The notes below the pieces were generated by a model that ran no database searches, had not been told where the DNA came from, and saw nothing but the letters and a program-made list of their open reading frames with translations. From Deltaproteobacteria bacterium RIFCSPHIGHO2_02_FULL_40_28 (GTDB lineage Bacteria; UBA10199; 2-12-FULL-40-28), in contig MGRJ01000009.1 of assembly GCA_001798135.1 (NCBI GenBank), positions 39,345 to 103,344 of the forward strand: a stretch of 64,000 bases of DNA, given 5' to 3'. The position numbers were made by a program, and so were the translations under genes. Below are positions 16,853 through 25,863 of the stretch, one piece after another; the first letter of the stretch is position 1, and each line of letters opens with the position of its first letter.

Positions 16853-16937
16853 TGGTGCCCAGGGCGGGAATCGAACCCGCACGGGTTTCCCCATACGCCC
16901 CTTAAGCGTACGTGTCTGCCAGTTCCACCACCTGGGC
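16853..16937 (-). tRNA. tRNA-Leu, anticodon AAG
   Basis: Complete class II tRNA of 85 nt including an encoded CCA. The acceptor GCCCAGG pairs with CCTGGGC and the discriminator is A, as leucine tRNAs require (serine uses G). The anticodon stem TACGC/GCGTA closes the seven-base loop TTAAGGG, so the anticodon is AAG. A long variable arm (GGG-AAA-CCC) and a canonical T-arm with GGTTCGATTCC are present. A34 is unusual for bacterial leucine tRNAs; see findings. Confidence 0.93.
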
Positions 16938-16985
16938 TTTCGGATTTTGTATGCAGGGCATCTATCCCAAAGGGACCCCTTCGGG

Positions 16986-17063
16986 GCTGCGTTGCCTTTC
17001 TCTCGGCGCTCCTTGCGGCGTACCTTTAAGTACGCCTCAGTCGGCCTCGTTCAGGCGCCTTGT
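16986..17063 (-). repeat. Dispersed hairpin repeat family A, copy 1 (5' of tRNA-Leu)
   Basis: 78 bases. Read on the minus strand it shares the exact 18-mer GAGGCCGACTGAGGCGTA, then TACGCCGCA and CAACGCAGC, with the copy at 49345-49422. The GGCGTAC/GTACGCC arms make a hairpin. It lies about 50 bases upstream of the tRNA-Leu 5' end, in the same orientation as the tRNA. Confidence 0.85.
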
Positions 17064-17104
17064 ATCTGCCCCACCTCCAAAATCCTTCCTAAAAAAGTTT
17101 TTAA

Positions 17105-17425
17105 TCATTTTGTTTCAGTAGGAGCGGAGGTGCTTTCTACTTGTTTAGGTACCACTGATTTATCAAAACCATCCACGCGGGATTTATGAATGCCTGCTAA
17201 AGAAAGTGAGGTGATTAAAAAAATCATAGCAGCTAAAGTTGTTGTTTTTGCTAACAGGGTTGTGGCCCCTCTGGCTCCAAAAAGAGATTGAGATCCTCCA
17301 GCCCCAAAAGCAGCTCCCATGTCGGCGCCTTTTCCTGCCTGCAACAAGATGACTGAGATTAGAAAAAAACACACCACTAAATGGACAACTAAAATTAAAT
17401 TATAAAAGGGGGCAATATAGCTCAT
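17105..17425 (-). CDS. secG: Preprotein translocase subunit SecG
   Basis: Small inner-membrane subunit of the SecYEG channel. 106 aa with two hydrophobic segments (about 8-28 and 60-80) around the typical linker ILLQAGKGADMGAAFGAGGS. A Ser/Thr/Lys-rich tail follows the second segment. A GAGGA sequence precedes the ATG. Last gene of the gap-pgk-tpiA-secG operon; secG after tpiA is common across bacteria. Confidence 0.95.
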   Translation of the reverse strand: MSYIAPFYNLILVVHLVVCFFLISVILLQAGKGADMGAAFGAGGSQSLFGARGATTLLAKTTTLAAMIFLITSLSLAGIHKSRVDGFDKSVVPKQVESTSAPTETK

Positions 17426-17432
17426 AAATTCC

Positions 17433-18197
17433 TCATTTTATTTCATGATAATTAATCATTTGCAAAAAAGAGTCAACCTCTAGAGAAGCGCCACCAATTA
17501 AAGCTCCATCAATGTCTTTTTCGCGCATTAATTCGTTGATGTTTGTAGGCTGAACAGAACCTCCATAAATAATTCTTATTTCATGAGCCAGATTTTGGTT
17601 TGCAATTTTAACTAGAAGCCCTCTGATATGTTGATGTGCTTCGCAAGCCTGTCCTGGAGTTGCATTTTGTTTTGTGCCTATAGCCCATATGGGTTCATAG
17701 GCAATAACAATTTTTCCTAAATCTTTTTTATCTACCAGACTTATGGCTTGTTTCAGTTGGTTTTCGATGACACCAAGTGTTTTGCCATCATTTCTTTCGT
17801 TAATTGTTTCTCCAATGCAAATAATGGGTTTCATATTACAGGCCAGAACAGATTGAACTTTTTGGCTGATTAATTCATCAGTTTCTCCAAAGAGATTTCG
17901 TCTTTCAGAATGCCCCACAATCACGTAACTAACGCCTAATTCTGCAAGAAAAACAGGGCTGATTTCTCCAGTAAACGCACCCGATTCACCATAGTAGCAA
18001 TTTTGTGCTCCTAAAATGAGGCCTTCTTTTTCTTGTATGAGAACCGAGAGGGAATAAAGAGCTGTATACGGCGGACAAATAACAACTTCTGCATGGGATT
18101 TAAAGGTCAGCTTATTTTGGAGAACGGTAATAAATTTTAATGAATCCTCTATGGAGTGATTCATTTTCCAATTTGCTATAATTAATGGTTTTCTCAT
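17433..18197 (-). CDS. tpiA: Triosephosphate isomerase
   Basis: Interconverts dihydroxyacetone phosphate and glyceraldehyde 3-phosphate. 254 aa TIM barrel. K11 in NWKMN, the catalytic His in VGHSERR (about residue 95) and Glu in AYEPIWAIGT (about 167) are all present, with the phosphate loop GGSV near the C-terminus. One base separates it from pgk. Confidence 0.97.
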   Translation of the reverse strand: MRKPLIIANWKMNHSIEDSLKFITVLQNKLTFKSHAEVVICPPYTALYSLSVLIQEKEGLILGAQNCYYGESGAFTGEISPVFLAELGVSYVIVGHSERRNLFGETDELISQKVQSVLACNMKPIICIGETINERNDGKTLGVIENQLKQAISLVDKKDLGKIVIAYEPIWAIGTKQNATPGQACEAHQHIRGLLVKIANQNLAHEIRIIYGGSVQPTNINELMREKDIDGALIGGASLEVDSFLQMINYHEIK

Positions 18198-18198
18198 T

Positions 18199-19377
18199 TT
18201 AATTCTCTAACACTTTGAGTCCTGGTAGTTCGGTACCTTCTAAAAATCTCATGGAAGCTCCTCCGCCAGTTGAGAGATGGGAGAAGTTTTTTTCTAAACC
18301 CGAAGCTTTAATGGCAGCCAGCGAATCTCCGCCGCCTACAACGCTTACACTTTTACCTTCTGCAATAGCATGGGCAACTCCCAGGGTGCCTTTTTGAAAA
18401 GCAGACATTTCATAAACACCCATGGGGCCATTCCAAAAAATAGCCCCGGCTTTTTGAATATATTCTTTAAATAACCCGAGAGTTTTTGGTCCAATATCTA
18501 AGGCCATTCCATTATGCCAATTTACTCCAACGGGCAAGCATTCGTACAAGGAGTGAGCTTCAAAATTTTGAGCTATCAGGGAATCTACAGGAAGTACAAT
18601 TTTAATTCCCTTTGTTTCAGCTCGAGATAAAATTCTTTTAGCCTGTGCTACTTTGGTTTCTTCAACAAGTGATTTCCCAATAGAATGCCCCATGGCTTTT
18701 AAGAAAGTGTAGGCCATGCCGCCCCCAATTAAAAAAGTGGGAGCATGATTCATCATTTTTTCAATCATGCTAATTTTATCAGAAACTTTTGAACCCCCTA
18801 AAATCACCAAAAATGGTTTGGGTGCCGTGGTTGTTAACATGGATAAAAATTTGATTTCTTCTTGCACTAAAAAACCAACTCCTTTTTCTTTAAAAAAGGG
18901 AACCATGCCATGGGTTGAAGCATGAGCTCTATGCAAAGTGCCAAAGGCATCGTTGATGTACACATCGGCAAAGCTGGCTAGTTTTTCAGCAAAGTGGGAT
19001 TGATTAGCTTCTTCCTCAGGATGAAAGCGGAGATTTTCTAAAAGCATAATCCCGCCTTCAGGCAAATCTTGAATCAATTTTTTTACAGAATCTCCAATGC
19101 AATCTTCAGGGAAAACAACTTCTTCATCTAATAATTCAGAAAGACGCTCTGCCACAGGAAGAAGACTACAGGCTGCAACCACCTGTCCTTTTGGTCTTCC
19201 CAAATGAGAAGCTAGAATGATCTTTGCTTTTTGAGTGAGGGCATAGCGAATGGTAGACAGTGAAGACACAATGCGTCTGTCATCAACAATAACGTCTTCC
19301 TTTAAAGGCACGTTAAAATCAACACGGATGAAAACCCTTTTTTCTTGAAGTGGAATCTGATCAATGGCTCGAAACAT
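18199..19377 (-). CDS. pgk: Phosphoglycerate kinase
   Basis: Transfers phosphate from 1,3-bisphosphoglycerate to ADP in glycolysis. 392 aa, normal length. N-terminal RVDFNVPL and LASHLGRPKG bind 3-phosphoglycerate; the C-terminal nucleotide site shows FWNGPMGVYE and GGGDSLAA. It lies 7 bases after gapA and 1 base before tpiA. Confidence 0.97.
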   Translation of the reverse strand: MFRAIDQIPLQEKRVFIRVDFNVPLKEDVIVDDRRIVSSLSTIRYALTQKAKIILASHLGRPKGQVVAACSLLPVAERLSELLDEEVVFPEDCIGDSVKKLIQDLPEGGIMLLENLRFHPEEEANQSHFAEKLASFADVYINDAFGTLHRAHASTHGMVPFFKEKGVGFLVQEEIKFLSMLTTTAPKPFLVILGGSKVSDKISMIEKMMNHAPTFLIGGGMAYTFLKAMGHSIGKSLVEETKVAQAKRILSRAETKGIKIVLPVDSLIAQNFEAHSLYECLPVGVNWHNGMALDIGPKTLGLFKEYIQKAGAIFWNGPMGVYEMSAFQKGTLGVAHAIAEGKSVSVVGGGDSLAAIKASGLEKNFSHLSTGGGASMRFLEGTELPGLKVLEN

Positions 19378-19384
19378 TTAGGAA

Positions 19385-20395
19385 TTACGAAAGTTTTTCT
19401 CCAATATACTTGGTGACATCAATCATGCGATTTGAAAATCCTGATTCGTTATCGTACCAGGCTAGAATTTTTACCAGTGTGCCATCAATGACTTTGGTAG
19501 AAAGAGCATCAACAATGGCAGAGCGGGGGTCTCCATTGTAATCGCATGAAACTAAGGGCTCTTCGCTGTAACCCAAAATGCCTTTTAAGGTAGTTTCTGA
19601 GGCATCTTTTAAAGCTTTGTTTACTTCGTCTCCTGTTGTTTGTTTTTTTACTGTGCATACAAAATCAACACAGGAAACATTGGGAGTAGGAACGCGAATA
19701 GCCATGCCATCAATTTTTCCTTTTAATTCTGGAAGCACCAAACCCACAGCCTTGGCTGCTCCTGTCTGGGTTGGAATTTGTGAGATGGCTCCGGCTCGGG
19801 CTCTTCTTAAATCTTTATGGGCAATATCTAAAATAACTTGGTCATTGGTGTAAGAATGAATGGTGGTCATGAGGCCATGTTCGATGCCAAAAGTTTCATG
19901 TATTACTTTGGCTACAGGGGCCAAACAATTGGTGGTACAAGAAGCATTGGAAATAATGTGATGATTTGTTGGGTTGTATTGTGAAAGGTTGATACCATAG
20001 GCCACAGTTAAATCGGGATCCTCTGCAGGAGCTGAGATAATTACTTTTTTAGCTCCACCCTGAAGATGGAGAGCTGCTTTTTCTTTTTTGGTAAAGCGTC
20101 CCGTACATTCAAGGACAATATCTACCTTGGCTTGCCTCCATGGAATTTGCGCTGGATTTGATTCGGCTGTCATTTGAATAGAACGATCAGCAACGATGAG
20201 TGTTTTTTCTTTTGTGGAAACAAGTTGAGGAAAGCGTCCATGAACAGAATCGTAACGAAGCAAATGGGCATTAGTTGCCAAATCGCCTAGTTCATTGATC
20301 ATGACAATATCGAAGGGAAAATTTTGTTTAGCCCAAAAACGCAGGATGGTTCGTCCAATTCGACCAAAACCGTTAATTCCAACCCTAATTCCCAT
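19385..20395 (-). CDS. gapA: Glyceraldehyde-3-phosphate dehydrogenase, type I
   Basis: Oxidises glyceraldehyde 3-phosphate to 1,3-bisphosphoglycerate. 336 aa. GFGRIGR nucleotide fold at the N-terminus, catalytic C153 in SNASCTTNCLAP and the His in IHSYTND near 180. The residue after the second strand, usually Asp in NAD-specific enzymes (INDL), is Glu here (INELGD); cofactor choice is therefore not certain. AAGGAG precedes the ATG. First gene of gap-pgk-tpiA-secG. Confidence 0.96.
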   Translation of the reverse strand: MGIRVGINGFGRIGRTILRFWAKQNFPFDIVMINELGDLATNAHLLRYDSVHGRFPQLVSTKEKTLIVADRSIQMTAESNPAQIPWRQAKVDIVLECTGRFTKKEKAALHLQGGAKKVIISAPAEDPDLTVAYGINLSQYNPTNHHIISNASCTTNCLAPVAKVIHETFGIEHGLMTTIHSYTNDQVILDIAHKDLRRARAGAISQIPTQTGAAKAVGLVLPELKGKIDGMAIRVPTPNVSCVDFVCTVKKQTTGDEVNKALKDASETTLKGILGYSEEPLVSCDYNGDPRSAIVDALSTKVIDGTLVKILAWYDNESGFSNRMIDVTKYIGEKLS

Positions 20396-20495
20396 GGAAA
20401 CTCCTTAGTAATTTTGCAAGGATCAAGATAAAATTATTAAAGCGTGGTATCAAAATGGTTTAGGAGTGTCAATGAATTTGGTCACCTCATTATTC

Positions 20496-20525
20496 TTGAC
20501 AAGTAAGCATTCTTTTTCATATGGT
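20496..20525 (+). promoter_or_regulatory. Candidate sigma70-type promoter for rplM
   Basis: TTGACA at 20496-20501, an 18-base spacer and TATGGT at 20520-20525, 28 bases before the rplM ATG. The -35 is a perfect consensus; the -10 matches four of six. Confidence 0.5.
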
Positions 20526-20552
20526 CGCAAGCCTTGAATTTTAGGGGATTTT

Positions 20553-20966
20553 ATGACGAAAACACAGACAAAAAGCAAATGGTATGTGGTTGATTTAACT
20601 GATCGCGTTCTTGGACGCGCTGCAAGTCAAATTGCTCTTATTTTGAGGGGAAAAAACAAGGCTTCTTTTGTACCTTACAAGGGTGGAGATGATTTTGTTG
20701 TTGTTTTGAATGCAGCCAAGGTTAAACTTACTGGAAACAAAAAGGAAGATAAGATTTATTTTCGTCACACAGGTTATCCTGGAGGGATTAAAGAAACTAA
20801 TGCTGCTTTGTTACTTCGCACTAAACCCGAAGAGGTGATCAAGCTTGCTATTCAAGGGATGCTTCCTAAAACTGCTCTTGGCAAGAGGTTGATCAAGAAG
20901 GTAAAAATTTATAAGGATGCCAATCATCCTCACGCGGCACAAATGCCTTGCGAACTTAAAGTTTAA
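20553..20966 (+). CDS. rplM: Large ribosomal subunit protein uL13
   Basis: 137 aa, full length. Family blocks KWYVVDLTDRVLGRAAS, KIYFRHTGYPGG and the C-terminal GMLPKTALGKRLIKKVKIY are present. AGGGG precedes the ATG. Paired with rpsI 21 bases downstream, as in most bacteria. Confidence 0.97.
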   Translation: MTKTQTKSKWYVVDLTDRVLGRAASQIALILRGKNKASFVPYKGGDDFVVVLNAAKVKLTGNKKEDKIYFRHTGYPGGIKETNAALLLRTKPEEVIKLAIQGMLPKTALGKRLIKKVKIYKDANHPHAAQMPCELKV

Positions 20967-20987
20967 TTTTTTTAAAAAAAGGATACT

Positions 20988-21383
20988 ATGTCTGCTGCTA
21001 AAAAATTTTTTGGAGTTGGAAAAAGAAAAACTTCTGTTGCCCGTCTTCACCTTACACCTGGGGATGGAAAAATTGTTGTTAATGGTCGGGATTTCGAAGC
21101 TTATTTTCCGCGTGAAACTTATCGATTGTCTGTGGTTCAGCCCATGGATGTTACTGGCAATCTAGGTAAGTTTGATATGAGTGTCACTGTGTTTGGCGGG
21201 GGTTTAACAGGACAGGCGATGGCCATTAGACATGGTTTGGCGAGGGCTCTTTTAACTCTCAACCCCGATTATCGAAAACCACTTCATCGCAACGGGTTTT
21301 TAACCCGCGATGCCCGCCGTGTGGAACGTAAGAAGTATGGTCATCGGAAGGCTCGCCGGAGTACCCAATACAGCAAGCGATAA
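20988..21383 (+). CDS. rpsI: Small ribosomal subunit protein uS9
   Basis: 131 aa. N-terminal [17 protein letters not shown], central [19 protein letters not shown] and the basic tail ending RRSTQYSKR, which reaches the P-site tRNA. AAGGATA precedes the ATG. Second gene of rplM-rpsI. Confidence 0.97.
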   Translation: MSAAKKFFGVGKRKTSVARLHLTPGDGKIVVNGRDFEAYFPRETYRLSVVQPMDVTGNLGKFDMSVTVFGGGLTGQAMAIRHGLARALLTLNPDYRKPLHRNGFLTRDARRVERKKYGHRKARRSTQYSKR

Positions 21384-21446
21384 AACGCTTCATGTTTTTG
21401 TTATTATCTTCTTTTCTCAATCTACAACTTAGTTTATTCTTACAGG

Positions 21447-22481
21447 ATGGCTAAAAAGCAAGTAAGTGTTGGTGTTATTGGTTCAACTGGGTATACCGGT
21501 TTTGAATTAGTGCGTTTGTTAGTGGGCCATCCCAAAGTAACGATAGCAAGCCTGGTTTCAAGAAGCAGTGCAGGAGAAAAATTTTCATCTCTTTTTCCCT
21601 CCTTGTTAGGAAAGATTGATCTTGTTTGTGAGAGTTTGAATGTAAAAAAAATTTCCTCCAGGGTTGATGTCATTTTTTCTTGTCTTCCTCATCACGAATC
21701 AATGACGGTGGTAAAGGCTTTTCGCAGCAGGGGGGTTCCGGTGCTCGATTTGTCTGCCGATTTTCGATTAAAAAAGGCAGCTACTTATGAAGAGTGGTAT
21801 GGCAAGCATACTCAAAAAAATTTGTTAGATGAAGCCGTGTATGGTTTGCCTGAAATTCATCGAAAAGAAATTAAATCAGCCAAGCTTGTTGCAGTTCCGG
21901 GTTGTTATCCAACGAGTATTATTTTAGGGCTAGCTCCTCTTTTAGCCAAAGACATGATCGATAAAAATGATATCATTTGTGATGCAAAATCAGGAGTGTC
22001 AGGGGCAGGGCGAAAGGCTTCGGTTGAAACTCTTTTTGCTGAAGTGAACGAATCGTTTAAGGCTTATAATATTGGGGCTCATAGGCACACCCCTGAGATT
22101 GAACAAGAATTATCTTATGTAGCCAAAGCGCCTGTTAAGGTTCTTTTTTCTCCTCACTTGGTTCCCATGGATCGGGGGATGCATTCTACTCTTTACGTAA
22201 AGCCAGTAAGAAGGTGGTCTACGGAATGGCTTCATTCTTTTTACAAAGATTTTTATAAAAAAGAAATTTTTGTGAAGGTTTTGGATGTGGGGAAATTTCC
22301 CAGTACCAAGGATGTAAAAGAAACAAATCAATGTCACTTGAGTATTCAATTTATTGAGAAAACAGAACGCATTGTCATTTGTTCGGTTATCGATAATCTC
22401 ACCAAGGGTGCTTCGGGTCAGGCTGTTCAATGCCTTAATATCATGCAGGGATGGCCAGAACAATTAGGTTTAGTACGTTGA
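21447..22481 (+). CDS. argC: N-acetyl-gamma-glutamyl-phosphate reductase
   Basis: NADPH-dependent reductase of arginine synthesis acting on N-acetylglutamyl phosphate. 344 aa. GSTGYTGFELVRLL nucleotide fold, catalytic Cys in VPGCYPTSIILGLAPL (about residue 152) and the substrate His in AHRHTPEIEQEL. AGGA precedes the ATG. It stands apart from other arginine genes, between rpsI and pyrG. Confidence 0.95.
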   Translation: MAKKQVSVGVIGSTGYTGFELVRLLVGHPKVTIASLVSRSSAGEKFSSLFPSLLGKIDLVCESLNVKKISSRVDVIFSCLPHHESMTVVKAFRSRGVPVLDLSADFRLKKAATYEEWYGKHTQKNLLDEAVYGLPEIHRKEIKSAKLVAVPGCYPTSIILGLAPLLAKDMIDKNDIICDAKSGVSGAGRKASVETLFAEVNESFKAYNIGAHRHTPEIEQELSYVAKAPVKVLFSPHLVPMDRGMHSTLYVKPVRRWSTEWLHSFYKDFYKKEIFVKVLDVGKFPSTKDVKETNQCHLSIQFIEKTERIVICSVIDNLTKGASGQAVQCLNIMQGWPEQLGLVR

Positions 22482-22533
22482 CTTTTTTTTTACTCTCCGT
22501 TAATGTTTTAAGAAGAATTTCTGGGAGGAAGTT

Positions 22534-24237
22534 ACGGTATCAACGGCTAAGACCACCAAGTTTATTTTTGTTACAGGTGGTGTTGTCTCCTCACTTGGAA
22601 AGGGATTGGCTTCAGCCTCTATTGGGGCTCTTCTCGAAAACCGCGGTCTTAAAGTTTCCATTCAAAAACTTGATCCCTACATTAACGTTGATCCTGGAAC
22701 CATGAGTCCTTTTCAGCATGGTGAGGTGTATGTTACTGATGATGGAACCGAAACCGATTTGGATTTGGGGCATTACGAAAGATTTATATCGGCTCGCATG
22801 ACCAAGCTTAACAATGTAACCACGGGTAAAATTTATCATTCCGTGATTCAAAAAGAGAGGGAAGGAAAATATCTTGGGCGCACAGTTCAAGTGATTCCAC
22901 ATATTACAGACGAAATTAAAGGCTGTATTATCCGTGCTGCCAATAAAGAAGATGTTTTGATTGTAGAAATTGGTGGAACGGTTGGGGATATTGAAAGTCT
23001 TCCTTTTTTAGAGGCCATTCGTCAGTTCAAAGCAGATATCGGGAAGCAACATGTACTTTATATTCATTTAACTTTGATTCCCTTTATTTCTGCTGCCGAC
23101 GAATTAAAAACCAAACCCACTCAGCATAGTGTACAAAAATTGCGAGAAATTGGTATTCAGCCTGATATTCTTTTGTGCCGTACCGATCGTGATTTAAGTA
23201 AGGAAATTAAGGCTAAGATCGCTTTGTTTTGTAACATGGATCACGACTGTGTGATGACGGCTAAAGATGTTAAATCTATCTATGAGGTTCCGCTTTGTCT
23301 TCATGAAGAAGGGCTCGATGATAAAATAATTGAGCTTCTTAATATTTGGACCAGAGAACCTGAATTGGCTGAGTGGAAAAGATTGGTAGATCGTATTCAG
23401 CATTTAAAGAAAAAAGTAACAATTGGTATTGTTGGAAAGTATGTCGATTTAACCGATGCCTATAAAAGTTTAAACGAATCTTTGTATCATGCAGGCTTTG
23501 CCTTGGATGCCCAGGTTCATCTTTCGTTTGTCGATTCTGAATCTTTACAGGGAGATGAGGTCGATTTATCCAAAATTTTTTCAGAGTGTGATGGAATTTT
23601 AGTACCCGGTGGTTTTGGAGATCGGGGAATTGAGGGTAAAATTAAGGCCATTCGTTATGCGCGTGAAAATAAAATTCCTTTTTTTGGTATTTGTCTTGGG
23701 ATGCAGCTTGCTGTGATTGAATTTGCTCGTCATGTGGTAGGGCTTACCAAGGCTAATAGCCGCGAATTTGACGCAAAAACACCTTATCCTGTGATTGATT
23801 TGATGGAAGAACAAAAAGCAGTGATGAACAAGGGGGCTACCATGAGATTAGGTGCCTATCCTTGCGTTTTAGAGAAGGGAAGTAAGGCTTTTGAACATTA
23901 TGGCGAGAAAGAGATTTCAGAGCGTCATAGGCACCGTTACGAGTTTAATAATGCCTATCGTGAGAAGCTAACTCAAAAGGGGCTCCTTATTTCAGGTATT
24001 TCTCCAGATGGGAAGTTAGTTGAGATTATCGAGCTTAAAAAACACCCCTGGTTTGTGGCTTGTCAGTTTCATCCTGAGTTCAGATCTAGGCCTATGCATC
24101 CACACCCTTTGTTCTTACATTTCATCGAAGCTGCCCTCAATGCCGGTCTTCAAAAACAATGGCTGCATCTTAAAACCGGAGGGGAAAGTGAGATAACAAG
24201 CCTAGCAGTACAAGAAAAAACAAAGAAAATCATCTAG
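22534..24237 (+). CDS. pyrG: CTP synthase with apparent ACG start codon
   Basis: ATP- and glutamine-dependent conversion of UTP to CTP. The N-terminal synthase domain ([11 protein letters not shown]-loop, [19 protein letters not shown]) is followed by a class I glutamine amidotransferase (catalytic Cys in [10 protein letters not shown], His/Glu in QFHPEF). The frame is closed by TAA at 22501-22503 and holds no ATG, GTG or TTG until a TTG at 22606, which lies beyond the essential P-loop. An ACG at 22534-22536 sits five bases after a GGGAGG Shine-Dalgarno and gives 567 aa, starting just where homologues start. I annotate that as the start. An ATG-to-ACG sequence error is the main alternative. 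Confidence 0.9.
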   Translation, partial: TVSTAKTTKFIFVTGGVVSSLGKGLASASIGALLENRGLKVSIQKLDPYINVDPGTMSPFQHGEVYVTDDGTETDLDLGHYERFISARMTKLNNVTTGKIYHSVIQKEREGKYLGRTVQVIPHITDEIKGCIIRAANKEDVLIVEIGGTVGDIESLPFLEAIRQFKADIGKQHVLYIHLTLIPFISAADELKTKPTQHSVQKLREIGIQPDILLCRTDRDLSKEIKAKIALFCNMDHDCVMTAKDVKSIYEVPLCLHEEGLDDKIIELLNIWTREPELAEWKRLVDRIQHLKKKVTIGIVGKYVDLTDAYKSLNESLYHAGFALDAQVHLSFVDSESLQGDEVDLSKIFSECDGILVPGGFGDRGIEGKIKAIRYARENKIPFFGICLGMQLAVIEFARHVVGLTKANSREFDAKTPYPVIDLMEEQKAVMNKGATMRLGAYPCVLEKGSKAFEHYGEKEISERHRHRYEFNNAYREKLTQKGLLISGISPDGKLVEIIELKKHPWFVACQFHPEFRSRPMHPHPLFLHFIEAALNAGLQKQWLHLKTGGESEITSLAVQEKTKKII

Positions 24238-24284
24238 TTAATTTATTTTGTAAAATATGTCAAAAAAATGACATTAATATTTTA

Positions 24285-24313
24285 TTGACATAAAATTGCC
24301 TACTAGTTAATAT
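24285..24313 (+). promoter_or_regulatory. Candidate sigma70-type promoter of rpoN
   Basis: TTGACA at 24285-24290, a 17-base spacer and TAATAT at 24308-24313. It ends 9 bases before the sigma54-like site. A small hairpin (ATGTCA / TGACAT, 24257-24274) lies just upstream. Confidence 0.55.
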
Positions 24314-24321
24314 ATCAAAAG

Positions 24322-24337
24322 TGGTATTATTCTTGCA
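24322..24337 (+). promoter_or_regulatory. Candidate sigma54 (-24/-12) promoter of rpoN
   Basis: TGG(tattattc)TTGCA: GG at 24323-24324 and GC at 24335-24336, exactly 10 bases apart as sigma54 promoters require. It matches TGG, the A of the -24 block and all of TTGCA. It lies 41 bases before the rpoN ATG, which would allow autoregulation. Confidence 0.5.
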
Positions 24338-24377
24338 TGGTAGCTCTTTTTCGTGTCATTAAAACTACGTAAAACCT

Positions 24378-25847
24378 ATGGCCATCGAACTTAAACAAAG
24401 CCTTAGACTCAGCCAACAGTTAGTTATTACTCCTCAATTGCAACAAGCCATTAAGCTTTTGCAACTTTCTCGTTTAGAGCTTGTTGATCTCATTCAAACA
24501 GAGCTGACTGAAAACCCTATTTTAGAAGAAGCTGCCCAGATTGAAGATGAAGAAGTTCCCAAGGAAATGGCAGCTGAAATCGAAGCGGAGGCTGCCCCCG
24601 ATAAATCACACGAAGCTCAACCCGAAGTTGGAAATGCTGATGGAGAACTTAAAGAGCCTAAGGATTTTGATTGGGAAAATTATATTGGTACCTACAATGC
24701 TCCGGGTGCTGAAGGAAGATCTTTTGTGTCTGCTGATGAAATGCCTACCTATGAAAATGTTGTAACCAAATCCCAAACCTTGCAAGATCATTTAGAATGG
24801 CAATTAAGGCTTTCTGCCATGTCTCAGGAAGAAGAAGAACTAGGACGTCTTATTATTGGCGAGATTGACGACAATGGGTATTTAACTCTTGCCCCAGAAG
24901 ACATCGCACAAAAATATGAAAAAACTGTGGATGAAATAAGCGATGTAATCGAGCTTATCCAAAGCTTTGATCCCCTAGGCGTTTGCGCAAGAGATTTAAC
25001 CGAATGCCTTTTGATTCAAAATAAACATTTTGGCGGCGAACATAAGGATCTCATCAAACAAATTATCCTCGAACACTTATCACTGCTTGAACGCAGAGAT
25101 TATTTAACCCTTTCCAAAAAATTAAAAGTTCCAGTCAAACGTATTATGACAGTAGCAAGAATTATTTCAGAGATGGAACCCAAGCCAGGTCGTCCCTTTG
25201 GAGGTGAACAAACTCAATATGTAACTCCCGATGTCTATGTTTATAAAATGGGTGATGACTATGCCATTGTTTTAAACGAAGAAGGTTTACCCAGGCTTCA
25301 AGTCAGTAATTTTTATCGCAACATGTTAGCCAAAGCCAATGGTCATGATGATAAAGCCAAGGGCTATGTGCAGGATAAACTCAAAAGTGCCCTGTGGCTT
25401 ATTAAAAGTATTCATCAAAGGCAAAGAACACTCTATCGTGTGGCCAAGTGTATCGTGGCCTTTCAAAAAGATTTTCTTGAAAAAGGAATTAGCGTTTTAA
25501 AACCCATGATTTTAAGGGATGTGGCTGAAGAAATTGGTGTTCACGAATCTACAGTAAGCCGGGCTACTACCAGTAAATATATCCATACCCCACAGGGAAT
25601 TTTTGAACTCAAATTTTTCTTTAATAGTGGCGTGTCTGGATCTACAGGCAATGATGTAGCTTCGGAGTCTGTAAAAGAAAAAATTCGTAATCTTATTTCT
25701 TCTGAAAATGCCAAAAAACCTTATTCTGATAAAGAAATTGTAGATCTCCTCAAAGAATCTCATATTGACATTGCCCGTAGAACAGTAGCAAAATATCGCG
25801 AAATGATGGGTGTGCTTCCTTCATCCAAAAGAAAAAGATTCTACTAA
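24378..25847 (+). CDS. rpoN: RNA polymerase sigma-54 factor
   Basis: Alternative sigma factor needing bacterial enhancer-binding activators. 489 aa. Region I shows the Gln/Leu-rich QSLRLSQQLVITPQLQQAIKLL-type segment at the N-terminus, followed by an acidic linker of about 80 residues (region II). The core-binding domain, the helix-turn-helix (DVAEEIGVHESTVSRATTSKY) and the C-terminal RpoN box ARRTVAKYREMMGVLPSSKR follow. First gene of a long cluster with hpf, ptsN, hprK and rapZ, a typical rpoN neighbourhood. Confidence 0.97.
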   Translation: MAIELKQSLRLSQQLVITPQLQQAIKLLQLSRLELVDLIQTELTENPILEEAAQIEDEEVPKEMAAEIEAEAAPDKSHEAQPEVGNADGELKEPKDFDWENYIGTYNAPGAEGRSFVSADEMPTYENVVTKSQTLQDHLEWQLRLSAMSQEEEELGRLIIGEIDDNGYLTLAPEDIAQKYEKTVDEISDVIELIQSFDPLGVCARDLTECLLIQNKHFGGEHKDLIKQIILEHLSLLERRDYLTLSKKLKVPVKRIMTVARIISEMEPKPGRPFGGEQTQYVTPDVYVYKMGDDYAIVLNEEGLPRLQVSNFYRNMLAKANGHDDKAKGYVQDKLKSALWLIKSIHQRQRTLYRVAKCIVAFQKDFLEKGISVLKPMILRDVAEEIGVHESTVSRATTSKYIHTPQGIFELKFFFNSGVSGSTGNDVASESVKEKIRNLISSENAKKPYSDKEIVDLLKESHIDIARRTVAKYREMMGVLPSSKRKRFY

Positions 25848-25863
25848 AAAATGGGGGGTTGTA

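Noticed and set aside
16947..17189. Small protein genes between tRNA-Leu and secG
   Set aside because: The frames consist of repeat A and antisense secG sequence, without start signals.
22110..22463. 117-residue frame antisense to argC
   Set aside because: Shadow of argC; basic, low-quality composition and no recognisable domain.
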